In this document: piece by piece, positions 14,099 to 25,548 of the stretch
Layout of the letters: each line of letters opens with the position of its first letter
Numbering within the stretch: the stretch's first letter is position 1
From: Pezicula radicicola
Taxonomy: Eukaryota; Ascomycota; Leotiomycetes; Helotiales; Dermateaceae
Length of the DNA stretch: 64,000 nucleotides
Direction: 5' to 3'
Assembly (NCBI GenBank): GCA_003008705.1
Contig: PDUO01000005.1
Coordinates: forward strand, 747,997 to 811,996
Notes under the pieces: generated by a model
Told to the model about the DNA's origin: nothing
Database searches by the model: none
Seen by the model: the letters and a program-made list of their open reading frames with translations, nothing else
Program-made: the position numbers and the translations under genes

Positions 14099-17000
14099 AT
14101 GGAGGTTGCTGGGTTCGCCGTCGGTGTTGTTAGCCTTGTCAGCCTCTTCAGCACTTGTGCACAAGCCATTAATCAGATCGAGGCCTACAGAGATTTCGCA
14201 TCTGATTCACGACGACTTAGGACGCGGTTGGAGCTGGAAAAGCTTCGTTTTCAGAGATGGGGGGAATCTGTAGGTATTGCTGATGGAAAATTGGACGATA
14301 AACACCATCGCCATCTAGATGATCCGGTGCTACAGAGAAAGATCAAGGAGACACTTTGGATGATTCGCGACATCCTTGTGGATGCTCAAGGTAGGCAACA
14401 TGCACGTCCGATTGACGATGAAGATCTTCAGTGGTCGACGACCATCGCTGCCTCGAAGAAAAACCAAGGGTCAGACCACAGGGCCGTGGCAGAGTCTTCG
14501 TCCAGAGCTAAGATTGAGTGGATTATACGCGGCAAATCAAAACTATCTTCACAAATCAATGATATCCACGATTTTGTGGATAAATTACACCAGTTGGTGC
14601 CTCCCGAGACGATACATGGTTGGTTGACACTAAGCCAGCATCTAGCGGAGCTGATTTAAATAGATGATCTGAAGCAAATTTGTCAATTAAATATGGAGAC
14701 GAAAGCTCTTGTTCAGGAGTTATTAGAAGATTCTGCAAGTATTTACGAAAGGTGAAAGATATAACCCTTTTCATGACTAACTCTTTTAGGGACTAAGCTT
14801 GATGATATTGCGAAATGGCTTGGTGCTTATGAACCAAACCAAGACCTTGAATCATTTCTGGCAGCTCGTACTAAAAAGACTAAGACTGGATCTTTAACAA
14901 TGCGGCCTATAAATATTGGGTCTCTTCTGATTTTCCAGCTAATGATGCCAAAGTTTTGTGGTTATATGGCCCAGCAGGATTCGGCAAAACGATTCTCTGT
15001 GCTCAAATAATACGACGACTGCAAGAAACTCTGGCAGTCCCATTAGCTTACTTCTTCTGCACTTCAGAGGTCGATAGTACTCGGGATCCCATGGCTATCT
15101 TACGATCTTGGACGGCGCAACTCACTAATCAGAGTCTCATTGCATTCAATTTGGCAAAGGAGATGAAGATGCAGAATGTGGGCAGGACCAAGGCAACCCG
15201 ATCTGAGGTCTGGAAATTGTTTAAGTCCATTATTGGAAAGGTTTCGGACTGTACTTTTATCGTGGACGGTTTTGATGAGTGCCATTCACCTCTAACAACG
15301 ACATCATTTCGGGGGATTGACCGCCAGACATTTTTACATGAGCTGCAGATTGCAGCGGTAAGCATTAACACACGCATTCTGGTATTGAGCCGAGGTGAAG
15401 CAGATATCAGATCTCAAATGCTCGATGACAGGCCTGAAGGCGTGGCTATTCACGAGCATAGGATATCTGAAGTTGATGTGAAGCATGATAATAGCTTAGT
15501 CGCGAAGGCTTCAATAGATGATAAGCTTCCGAAGAAAGGCAATGATTTGAGAGAAGAGCTTGCAGAAGACATGGTTGAGAGGTGTGAGGGAATGTTTCTG
15601 CAGATTAAACTCCAGAAAGATCGTCTTCGAGGGAGCCTTTCACCGAAACGGCTACGATCCATCGTTGCAGATATGCCTAGAGGACTCGATCAAGCGTATG
15701 ACCGCGACATGAAAAATATCTTAGGACTAGAGAGTCGTGATAGAGACCGTGCCTTTGCAATCCTTCGCTGGGTTGTATTTGCAACTCGGCCGCTTACCGT
15801 TGGCGAGCTCACGGAGGCTCTTGCTGTTCCAGATGACGATGAGGTAGGGGAAATGCCAGACGACGAACTGCCGGAAGAACTCGATGACGAATATGTGAAA
15901 GATGAGCTGCTGGGACTTTGCGGCTCGCTATTGGAGATACGACCTCTTGGCGATTCTGGTCCAATATCTTCACGGACAGTCCATCTGGTGCATTTCACCG
16001 TCAAGCAGTACCTTCTATCAGCAGAACGTGCTATAAGCATATCTAATGGTGCGCTTGCCTTCGCAGATCAGTACCTTGAAATATCTCAACTTGGTAGGAC
16101 CTGCCTTCGATTCCTCAACTATTCGAACGTTTGGACTGCTCTGCAAGTAACTGCAGGTCATTCAAAGAACTTAGCGGAGGGATCACGGCAGTACCAGTTT
16201 CCTTCATATGCTGTGCATTCGTGGTATCTGCATTGTAATCAGCAAGACCAAGACAGGGCATACACCGTTCATTTGGTGAATCAATTTTTTGATACAAATA
16301 ATCCCAACTGGGAACTTTGGCGGAATCAGTTTGAAACCGAAGAGAAGAATCAGGAACCAGGCGCCCGCATCGACGAGGAATCAGGCTATATCAACCATGG
16401 GTCTGGCAATCGGCTTTACTATGCTTCTATGCTCGGACTCACTTCCACTGTCTGCTATTTGCTGAAACAAGGAGTTGACATCAACCTTGTGGGTGGCCGC
16501 TATGGTTGTGCTCTTCAGGTGGCAATTGCAAAAGATCATGGTCCAGTGGTTGATCTTCTCCTTCACTGCAACGCTGATGTTAATACGACCGGAGGCATAT
16601 TTGAATCTCCTCTGGGCGCAGCAGCTGCGTCTGATAACATGAATAGAGCCAGACGACTTATAGAATTAGGAGCCAATGTTAACAGAGAAGATGGGACCAA
16701 ACCGAGTCCACTACTTCTTGCTGTTGTTCATGGGTCTCCTGAAATGGTCAAGCTGTTGCTTGAGAAAGGAGCTGAGGTAAACCATACATCTGGTAAATAT
16801 GCATGGACGCCGTTGAACGCTGCGGTGATATACGGGCGTAAGGAGGTGGTTCAGTTACTTCTTCAGCATGAAGCTATTATCACCATTTCCGATGCCTTAG
16901 GATGTAGACCTCTGCATAATGCAGCTGTATATGGATATAGAGAAGTGGTTCAAATACTTCTCGAGAATGGAAGCGATGTTAATATTCTTGACTGCGATGG

Positions 17001-18057
17001 GTACACGCCACTGAAATTTGCAGCTCGTGATGGACATAGAGAAGTGGCCCAGCTCCTCCTTGAGAAAGGAGCCGACTTTACTATTCCTAGTCCTGATGGG
17101 TGGACACCTCTAGCTTTGGCTGCCTCTAGTGGACATAAAGAAGTGGTCCAGCTCCTCCTTGAGAGAGGAGCTGACTCTACTATTCTTAGTCCTCATGGGT
17201 GGACACCTCTAGCTTTGGCTGCCTCTAGTGGACATAAAGAAGTGGTTCAACTCCTTGGGAAAGGAGCCGACTTTGATTATTCTGATATTGCTAAGAGGTC
17301 AGATCTAGGTGCCGCGGCAAAAGGAGGACATCTTGAAATATTTCGACTGTTACTTGGAATAGTTGATGACAAGACTCTTCATGATCATCTACAAGGCTAC
17401 TGTGCGCTTGCAATGGCGATGAAGGGTGGTCATGACAATATGGTACAGTACGTATTGGATATTAGCACCGCTCCCATTGATTGGACACAAATAGACAAAC
17501 AAGGCTGTTCTCTTCTTCATGCCGCCGCATCTGGAGGATCGGCAGTGGCCTTACAGGCTGTGTTGGCGGCAGGCAGCGCTATGGATATTAACAGCGTTGA
17601 CTCGTATGGCTGGACAGCACTCCACTGGGCATGTCGAAAGGGAAACATTGACGCTGTTAAAACACTCAAGGACCGAGGAGCAGATAGTCAGCTCCTAGAT
17701 ATGGAGGGCCGTACGGCTCTTGAGATAGCTGTTTTATGTCAAACTGACTCCGACGAACTGGTTACCTTGCTCAACCCTAAACTAAGTCATGAAGGGGAAG
17801 AGGCGCAACAGTATCGAAGGCTAGGTGGTATGGTTAAAGGATCCCGCTATTTTTGCGATAGCTGCTTGCAGGTACGTTTAAAGAGAACCATCCCCTGAAA
17901 CAAGCACCATCTGATTTGATATTTGTAGGATATATATGGCACACGTCATAAGTGTGAAGTTTGTAGGGATTTTGATTTCTGTTTCCGATGCATCGTAGAT
18001 GCTGGCAAGATCCATGACCCTGGACACGTTTTCAAAGTAATGCAGGCAACAGAATGA
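14099..18057 (+). pseudogene. HeLo-NACHT-ankyrin-ZZ NLR-like gene, apparently broken
   Basis: A STAND/NLR receptor of the fungal heterokaryon-incompatibility type. The N-terminal part (MEVAGFAVGVVSLVSLFSTC ... LRFQRWGESVG) is a HeLo domain, the membrane-acting cell-death domain of HET-S-like proteins. The NACHT P-loop GPAGFGKT is at 14968-14991 and a Walker B-like FIVDGFDE near 15256. About eleven ankyrin repeats run from about 16400 to 17790. After an intron (17872-17928) a ZZ zinc finger ends the protein (FCDSC, CEVC, FCFRC, HDPGH; stop at 18055-18057). Two lesions are seen: TAA at 14657-14659 in the HeLo frame, and a one-base frame change near 14882 before the WIF motif that precedes NACHT. 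A 51-nt intron (14739-14789, GTATTT donor) joins HeLo to the linker in frame. Introns at 14619-14663 and 14823-14884 could bypass each lesion, so a functional gene is not excluded. Confidence 0.8.
17050..17270 (+). repeat. Nearly identical ankyrin repeats (99-bp period)
   Basis: A 50-nt block starting gggtggacacctctagc occurs unchanged at 17098-17147 and again at 17197-17246, exactly 99 nt (one 33-residue ankyrin repeat) apart. The encoded units both read GWTPLALAASSGHKEVVQLL. The next unit has lost residues (VVQLLGKGAD instead of VVQLLLERGAD). Neighbouring ankyrin units are far more diverged, so this copy is recent. Confidence 0.9.
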
Positions 18058-19063
18058 AGAGAAGGAGATATAGTAGGTACGAGGTATGATAGGTAGATTA
18101 CTCGTGCCGCCTGATTTACTATGTCTTGGGATAGCTACAACACTAGGGATCTTCAGCTGAGGAAATAAAGCTACCCTTCAATATCACGGTTAAGAGCGTT
18201 CGTTGGTAAGGAACTGTTTGCCATTCTAGTACTTGCATAGCCGTCCATGATATAAGCCGTATGTAAGCCGACTTCAAGGTAGACGGGACGTGTGGATGAC
18301 TATGGTATCATTGCACACTTGGCCATTACCTAATTATTGAACAGATTAATATTACAATAACTAGGTATTACCTCTTTATATTTACTTTACAGGAGTATAA
18401 TAACTTACTTTATTCATATAATTAACTTAATTTTAGCAACTTAACTTACTGTAAAGCAACTTATCTAATTCGAGTTAGATTCCTATAACATATTTGAAGT
18501 ATTTCAAGCCGATCACAAATGCACATTAAACAAGTCTGCATAAAAAGATTCCATATTAAAATCCCATTCTTGATTTATCACGTTTCCATGCAAGCAAGAT
18601 TCTTTAAAGAAGACCTGCTTGAAAGTCCGTATCTAACCCTCATCAAATGAGAAAGGCTATTTCGACAAGGACAAAAGCAGACTAAGCAAAGCAAAGTAAA
18701 CAAGCACAAAATATGTGCCAAATCCATCGCTGTATTCGTGAAAAATCAAATTGAGGCTCTGAAATGTATGATATCGCTTCCTTGTGAAGAAAGAGAGGAA
18801 GAACAGTCTAATTGCCGAAGCAAAAACAAAATGTTCCATCTCAATCGAGCGAAAACTCCATAGCGCCCCAGGGATCATTGTAAAAGACAAAAGAAAACTT
18901 GCTGTGTAAATAGGGGAAGAATCCACGAAGACTCATGGATGTTTTGAGGTATGAGGTATGGTTCCAGGAGGTATGTTCAAGGGGAGGGTAATCCAACCAC
19001 CATGTCCTATCCTGCCGAGAAATCCGTCCTAGCCAGCTCATGTCTAGACAAGGAAGGGATTAT
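18058..19063. other. Intergenic, AT-rich, no gene seen
   Basis: Separates the convergent 3' ends of the NLR gene and the exon-array gene. Bases 18330-18480 are very AT-rich, with TAACTTA/AACTTACT words like those in other spacers. Small ORFs at 18657-19041 show no protein-like features and probably belong to the 3' untranslated region of the minus-strand gene. Confidence 0.5.
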
Positions 19064-22000
19064 TCAAGCCTCGTAGTCTTCAGCGCCGTAGCCATTGCCA
19101 TTGTCTGAGGCTGGGAAGTAATGCTCTTGCTCGTCTTCGTTGTCAATCCAGGATTCTTGGGAGACACCATTCTCGTAGCCGTTGAAAGCGTTCTCTTCCT
19201 TGACGAGAGCATCCTCAAAAGACTGTGTAGCAGAGTGAATTGCACTGTTCTTGCCACCACGACCATTCTTCGTAACCCTAGAATACTAGCATTAGTATTT
19301 TGCAGTAGAGGTAAGAGGTCAGAATTACATACCGACCACCTTTAACCTTGTTCAAGGAAGCCTTCTTGCTGGGGGTGAAATCTTTCATGTCTTCATCCGA
19401 GCCATCATTATCCTCTGCAATACCTTCATTGGCAGCGGCCTTCTTCTTTGGTGTGGCTCGCTTCTTGGTGGGTGTGCCGTTCTCATCTCCAAATTTGTCT
19501 GCAACTGCTATAGAAATTGTAAGCATGTTTCTTCTTTCAAATCTGATCGGCGATGACAGGGTTGTGGGGTGAACATAAGGAAAAACTGAAGGAGATGAGT
19601 CGAGCTTGTTGAAAACAGTTGGAATTGGAAGTACCAGCGGCACCACCCTGCTCGTAAGCAGCTCGCAAAGCGAGAGCCTCTTTCTTAATTGGGCGAAAGC
19701 GATGGTCCAGAGCACTGGCCGTGGCCTCTGGGTAGTACTTGGCTATTTCTAAATTTGAAGTTAACAACCGGTACCAAAAGGTGTTTTGGAATTTGTGCTG
19801 TGCTGTGCTGAAAAAGAAAAGCCAAAGCATGAAGTACTCTTAGAAGCCTTGTTCTTGGAGTCTACAAGACCTGCGAGAATGTCGATGTCTTTAGGATCTT
19901 GGCCAGCATCGAGAGCCGCCTGTTGGAGCTTTCCACCCTCCTTGAAGAACTTCCGAATCTGGTCATAGATCTTTGAGCCGCTGACGTCTGAGCCCATATA
20001 TCTTGCAGTCTCTAGAAAAAACATGTTAATGCATAGGGCTTATAGTGAAGGAAATTGCGATGTGCCGTGCGTGCAATATGAAAGTGAAGAACGCAGTAGT
20101 ACTACATGAAGCCTTGTTCTTATGGTGGGAAACGCCCTTTAGACCGTTCTCAAAATCACAGTCCTTTGGGTCGAGACCCTGAGCGCGTGCATTTCTCTGC
20201 AACTTTGCGCCAGCCTTGAATGTCTTGGCAAACTACTGCGAGATGGCCACCGGTGTGACATCAGACCCGGAGAATGCTGCAATTTCTGGGAGCCAAGTTA
20301 ATCATTTGAAGACAAAGTGCTGTGCTTTGAGATATGCATAGAACAAGGGAGAGAAGTGTAAAGTACACTTAGGGCCTTTGGCCTTGCCATTCGCCTTTAC
20401 GCCATTGACAAAGTCAGCATCCTTTGGATCAGCACCAGTCTCGAGAGCGTCCAACTGTAGCTTAGCGCCTGCTTTGAAGCTTACAGCGAACTGCCACTTA
20501 AGAGCTGCAGCCGTAGTATCCGATCCCATGCATCTTGCCATTTCTAGGCGATGTCAGTATATGAGGGTGTGGCGTTTGGAATGTGCTGTAACGAAAAGAA
20601 AAGAAAGCAGAAGTGTACTCTTAGATTTGCGAGGTTGCTTTGCCTTGTAAGGTCCCGCAAGACCAGCATCAAGATCAACATCCTTAGGATCGCTGCCTTC
20701 TGTAATAGCACCAGCAAGTAACTCTGATCCAGGTCTGAAACGCTTAGCGAACAGGTTCTGGATGGCACTGCCAGTTGCTTCTGAACCATAGAACTTGGCG
20801 ATATCTACAAAGATGTCAACGACCTGTTTGGAATAGAAAAAAATGGTGCAATGTGCTGAGGAATAAGAAGATGCTCTGACCACTCCTGCTGCCCTTGGTT
20901 TGGTTGGAAGCACCAACAAGTGCAAATTGAGGATCTTGGCCATTGTTGAAGGCATCAACTTGGCGTTTAGCACCCGGCTTGATGATATCAGCGAACTGAA
21001 ATCTGATGCCATTAGGAGTAGTGTCTTGGCCCATGTACTTGCACATCTCTGCGAAATGGTGAGTTACTGCAAATAACGTGCATGGTAGACAAACTAAAAT
21101 GGTGTAATGTGCTGAGAAAAGAAACGAGAAACAGTGCTAACCAGCCTTGCTGTGCTTGGCTGCTTTGGTACTGCCGACAAAAGCATGCAGAGGGTCGAGG
21201 CCTTGGCCAAGAGCTGCTAGTTGTCGCTGAGCGCTTGGTCTAATGACGTCTGCAAATTGATACTCTCTGCCACCTCTAGTAGTGTCCTGACCCATGCATC
21301 TTGAAATCTCTACAGCAGTGTGAGTTTCTCAAACTAATTGAGTGGATGTGCAAAAGATGTGCAATATGCTGTGCTGTAGTGAAAGAAAAATGAAGGTACA
21401 TTTGCCGCCCTTAGGGTCAACATCGACGTCCTTGGGATCCTCGCCACGAAGGACTGCAGCATGCTGAGCTTTACCACCGGCTTTGATGCGGCGGAATTGG
21501 AACTCGATACCACCAGCTGTCGTATCAGAACCCATGTGCTTTGAGATTTCTGACACCAAGTCAATAAAAAGTTTAAGAAAACACAAGGAAAACGTGCAGA
21601 ATGCTGTTAAACAGAAGGGAAAAGTGTCTGACCACCACGACCCTGACCACCTTTGACAGCCACTGCACCGTCAGTATCACCGATAGGCAGAGTAATTGGA
21701 TCAGTGCCATTAGCAATTGCATCGTTGATCAGTTTTGCATCTGACTTGATGCGGCGGAATCGGTTCTCGATAGCAGACTTGGTGCAATCGCCACCAAACC
21801 GAGCCGATATGTCTATGGAAGAATCAACATTGGTGTTCTTGGGGGCTTTGTGCTCAAAAGGAAGAAAGCAATGCAAAAGTACCATCGACCGCACTACCTC
21901 CTTCAACCTTGCTTCCAGGAAGTGGAACAGTAAAAGGATCGGTGCCTTGATCGGCGGCCTCCTTGACAGCCACGGCATCTCGTTTAACATTGTCAATGCG

Positions 22001-22618
22001 CCGCTTCATAGCAATTGTTGAGCAACCATTGCCAAAGTACTTTGCGGTTTCTAGGCAACATCAACAAGACGCCAGCTGTGAAGCAAGAAATGGGTTGTGT
22101 AATGTGTTGTATATGAGAAATGAAAGCCGAAAACTTCGGGTAAGTATTACCAGTACCACCACTGGAAGACTCTCCATTGTGGGCTGCAAGCGGGAGCGTA
22201 TGCGGATCAACACCCTTCGCAACTGCATCTCGGAAAGCAACAGCATTTGGCTTGAGCTTCTCAAGGCGGCGCTTTATAGCAGTAGGAGTGCAGCCATCAC
22301 CAAAGTGTTGAGCAATATCTAGGAAATCATCAATACTACTTGATGCTGTTCCAAGACCAACAACGAAAGAAAGAAAGGAAAGGAATTACCAAGGTTAATT
22401 TGAGAAGACACAGTAGTATTAAGACAAAATGGAAAGATGAAAAGTAGACCAAAAGATGCAGAAACTGAAAGGGATGCGGCAAGACAGGGAGTGAAGCGAT
22501 GAAGTGAGGGGAAGAGAAATCGCTGCTTACCATCGTAGTTGAGTTTAAGGGTTGGATGGGCCGCAACAATGGCGGACAAAAGTCGAACAGACGACTCGTA
22601 GGTCTTCCAGTTTGGCAT
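19064..22618 (-). CDS. Tandem Myb-like module protein encoded by an exon-duplication array (up to about 700 aa)
   Basis: Exon 1 (22618-22531) gives MPNWKTYESSVRLLSAIVAA plus nine residues, the first part of a Myb/SANT-like fold. Then come module exons: 22318-22151, 22050-21883, 21812-21633, 21549-21406 (or to 21400), 21309-21142, 21048-20881, 20804-20619, 20543-20388 (or to 20367), a damaged one at 20285-20106, 20011-19838 and 19748-19635. Exons 19507-19333 and 19277-19064 encode a Lys/Glu/Asp-rich tail (TPTKKRATPKKKAAA; end GNGYGAEDYEA). Each module reads roughly (D/E)IAxxxGxDxTxxAIxxxFxxIKxxAxxxxxAxxxGxDPK. All module exons begin and end in phase 1. Skipping the damaged exon and using GC donors at the two doubtful exons gives 700 residues. 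Single-module relatives in ascomycetes look like nuclear DNA-binding proteins; a nuclear role is inferred. With GT donors at the doubtful exons, the splice creates TAG. Confidence 0.75.
19635..22318 (-). repeat. Array of 11 homologous module exons (10 intact, 1 decayed) with related introns
   Basis: Eleven exons of 114-186 nt, five of them exactly 168 nt, encode diverged copies of one module of about 56 residues. The first three (GDGCTPTAIKRR, GNGCSTIAMKRR, GGDCTKSAIENR) resemble each other, as do the middle ones (MGSDTTAGGIEFQF, MGQDTTRGGREYQF, MGQDTTPNGIRFQF), which suggests stepwise local duplication. The last copy (PEATASALDHRFRPIKKEAL) looks closest to the usual single-copy form. Introns are 70-100 nt and most share a CAGCACATT-like word in the sense direction. 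Confidence 0.88.
20106..20285 (-). pseudogene. Decayed module exon within the array
   Basis: This segment has the same length (180 nt), acceptor (CCCAG) and phase as its neighbours and still reads like a module (IAAFSGSDVTPVAIS ... FAKTFKAGAKLQRNA ... GLDPKDCDF), but it carries an in-frame TAG at 20235-20233. Skipping it keeps the frame because all module exons are phase-symmetric. Confidence 0.8.
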
Positions 22619-24615
22619 ATTGGGCTATTACTTCGAGTTTCGAGCTGCGAGTTCGAGATTAATTAGCAATATGAAGGTGGATATGAATATGAAAGAACGA
22701 TATAGCAGATTCGAGTTATGTTCAAGTGAGGCGATAGATGTTTTGTGAGGAGTGAGTGGGTCGAAGGTGAAGGCAACCAAACAGACGATGATGATGACAA
22801 TGCAAAAGATGTTGAGAAGACTTGCCTTTGATTGGAGAACTGTTTTTGGGTAAAAGATCTTGTCGTTGCAAGATCACAGAGTACAAGCTGATAGAAGAAG
22901 ATGATTAGCGTTTGTTAATGAGTGAAGTTAGGTGAAGTCGGTTGAAGTTGGGAAAGATGTGGAAGATGTTTGGTTGAAGACGAGATGAAGTGTGTTGACC
23001 GTTGTGGAAGGAAAGAGGTGAAAGGTGATTGCTTGAAGAAGAGATGGGTATGAGGTGTGGTGAATGTTGAACTTGAAGAGAAGACAGTGAAGTGTGGGGG
23101 GGTACTTACTAGAGAGGCTGTTGGTTTGAACTCGTAAGATGGAGACCGAAATCTTCTAGAAGCTAGGACACAAGGTCAGCGCCGAGAGATATTGTTGTTG
23201 TATATGGAATGATGCCGTGGTTGAGCAGGAGCGGAGATGTTGAGGATGTTGAAAGAGAAGGAGGACTTACAATCTGTGATGATATGAGAATTGCAATTTT
23301 TGAAAAGTTGTTGTAAGTTGGGAGAAGGGAAGCTAGGGAGAAGGGTAGCTAGGGAGAAGGGTAGCTAGGGAGAAGTTGTTGATTAGCGTTGCCAATGATG
23401 GACTGACGGTGATATTGAAGGAGATTTTGGGGAGGTGAGAACTCACAGAAAGGTTGTTGTTGAAGAAGTTATCTGAGACTGGGATTGGTTTGGGTTCGGG
23501 GTTGGGGTTGACTTACTTGGTGCTTTCTTTGAAGCTGAAATCGAATGCAAGCTGTGGAGAAGACGATTAGCGACAGCTCGAGCTCCTCAAGCCAGCAACT
23601 TGAGTATTATGTGGCTGAACAATCAGATCAAATAAATATGATCAGAAGAATGATTGGAGAAGGTCTTACAACTTGTTATCTTGTAATTTGGTGAAGAGTG
23701 TTGTCGGTTGAGAGTTGAAGTTGTGGATGGAAGGTGGATGTGGAAGAGAGATCGAGGCGAAGATTCGTCGAGATTCGAGTTTAAATACTTTTTAGGGGAC
23801 GCTAAATCGAGGCAATCACAGGTAGAAAAGCAATTATGGTGCGTGAAGCAGTGCAGCTCAACAAGTCTCTCCCGCGTTCTGCGGCGTTAAAACTCAGAGA
23901 AATGAAGATAGCGCTTTGACATCTTTTATAGCTGTCTCTAGACCTTGAACATTAAATATTCGAGATAACATTGCCTTGTTGCCTATCTAAATAGAGTACA
24001 TCAACCACTCTACTACTTCCAATTACTTTGGAAATTTTAGTCGTTGTTGTGGAGTTGCTGTGTCCCTCTCAAAAATTCGAGGTTTATCTTCCGCGCTCGT
24101 CGGTCTTCACAACTCGTCACTTGAATTTAGCGACTTGTGACGGCATGCCAACAGTCCACCACCGATCAAGAACTCCTTGACCACTGCATTTGAACCTTGC
24201 TCAGTACTCTGAGGCGCCGATCTTGCTCTTGTACTTCTCTTCTGTCCCGCCTCACCGTGAAAATAATCACGCCAATTAAAAATGGAACATAGGGGTATCG
24301 GTCGCTCACGGATCTCGAATTAGCGATTGAGCGACATTTGTGACCTCTTCCAAGCCCATAAAAGACGCCAGCATTTAAATTGATGGGTCGAGTTGCCGGA
24401 TGTGATTTCAAGAGCAAGTACTGCCGTAGATTGTATGTCTTCGAGACGTTGAGATACGGAGGTTTCGAATCCCTTCCAAGGATCTTTGAACGCTGCTTTT
24501 ATTTCCTAGTCCCCCTCTCTCCCCCTCCCCTCCTATTTCCTACATATCCCTGAGACATTCTGATATGGAGAGGTTGGTGAAGGCTTTATATTGCGTTTCA
24601 ATCCTGCCCAGCACT
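22619..24615. other. Upstream region of the exon-array gene
   Basis: About 2 kb of G/A-rich sequence (C/T-rich in the direction of the array gene) up to about 23900, as in a long fungal 5' leader. On the minus strand GTAAGT occurs at 23109-23104, 23270-23265 and 23516-23511, with GTGAGT at 23446-23441 and GTAAGA near 23668, so the leader may be spliced several times. No coding sequence was found. The part from 23900 to 24615 holds the 3' region of the PQ-loop gene and nothing recognisable. Confidence 0.5.
23331..23375. repeat. 16-bp tandem repeat, nearly three copies
   Basis: The unit agctagggagaagggt occupies 23331-23346 and 23347-23362, and its first 13 bases recur at 23363-23375. The bases before it (gggagaaggga) are a degenerate partial copy. 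It lies in the leader of the exon-array gene. Confidence 0.9.
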
Positions 24616-25548
24616 CTACATTCCTTCCTTTTCGCCTAGTCGCGTACTATGCTCCTTGAGCGCCGCAGGGCCCTCTCCATAATTCCAATATTGTACACCT
24701 AAAAACGTATCACAACAAGCCTGGAAAATACCACACAACTTGAACGCCCAAGGAATCTCCGAAGTGGCAGTAAAGAACCAAAACATCTTCATACCGTCAC
24801 CCGCTAACCAACTTGCTAGGACTGATAGTCGGAAGCCTTTGCAAGATTTGGATCGGTAGTTTGAGAGAATTTGAGGAAGGGGGAGCGTGGCTTCGATGGA
24901 TAGACCTAAATATCCGATGAAGGCGGAGTAGGCTGCGTAGAGCGAGGTCATTGGTGAGAGGATAAGCTCGAGTGCTGTGAGGGTTATGAACATGTAGAGA
25001 AGGAATTGCCAGTACCTGTTCGTCTCTCGTCAATGCGTGTCCAAAATTTTGCTAACATCTCCTAGCAAACTTGCACAGAGCATATGAAGAATTAAAGTAC
25101 GTACGGCTTTGGTGACCGCCATTGCCAGAAATTGTATGGTCTGGATATACCAAATTCCCCCTCTCTACCAGCTGCGAACGGAACGGCGGCATCTCCTCCC
25201 TTGTGCGAAGGTGATGGTCGGTGGTCAAGGGCAACCTTCAGAAGCACTAGTTGTATAACAATCATGATGAAGGCCTGTATGAGAAGCGAGGTATCGAACT
25301 TGGCGCCAGGATAATAGAACACTCTACAGATTCAAGTCAGCCACATCTCCGAATCCACTTCCTCGACGCGTCCGGGATTCATACCTCAGAACTGACGCGA
25401 CCAGCATGATCAATGGAATATCCAGAGAGAATCCTGCGCTGGATTTGTTCTTATGCATCGAATACGTCTGGTCGCCATAGGATGTTATAGGAGATACGAT
25501 GATAAACATCGGGGCTATGTAGCCTGTGATCGTGGAGACGATACCCAT
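24616..25548 (-). CDS. PQ-loop repeat membrane protein, ANY1/SLC66A2-like (260 aa, 3 exons)
   Basis: Exons on the minus strand are 25548-25385, 25323-25105 and 25015-24616, with GT-AG junctions in phase 2 and a total of 260 residues. The protein is mostly hydrophobic. The second PQ-loop is intact (TLPLPQILSNYRSKSCKGF, followed by SVLASWLAGD); in the first the PQ pair is degenerate (SYGDQTYSMHKNKSSAGFSL). Between them are membrane segments (SLLIQAFIMIVIQLVLLKVAL) and a loop ending YNFWQWRSPKP. Yeast Any1/Cfs1 and human PQLC1 have this layout and act at endosomal/Golgi membranes in phospholipid flippase balance; that role is inferred by family. It is transcribed in the same direction as the FGAM synthase gene upstream. 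Confidence 0.85.
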
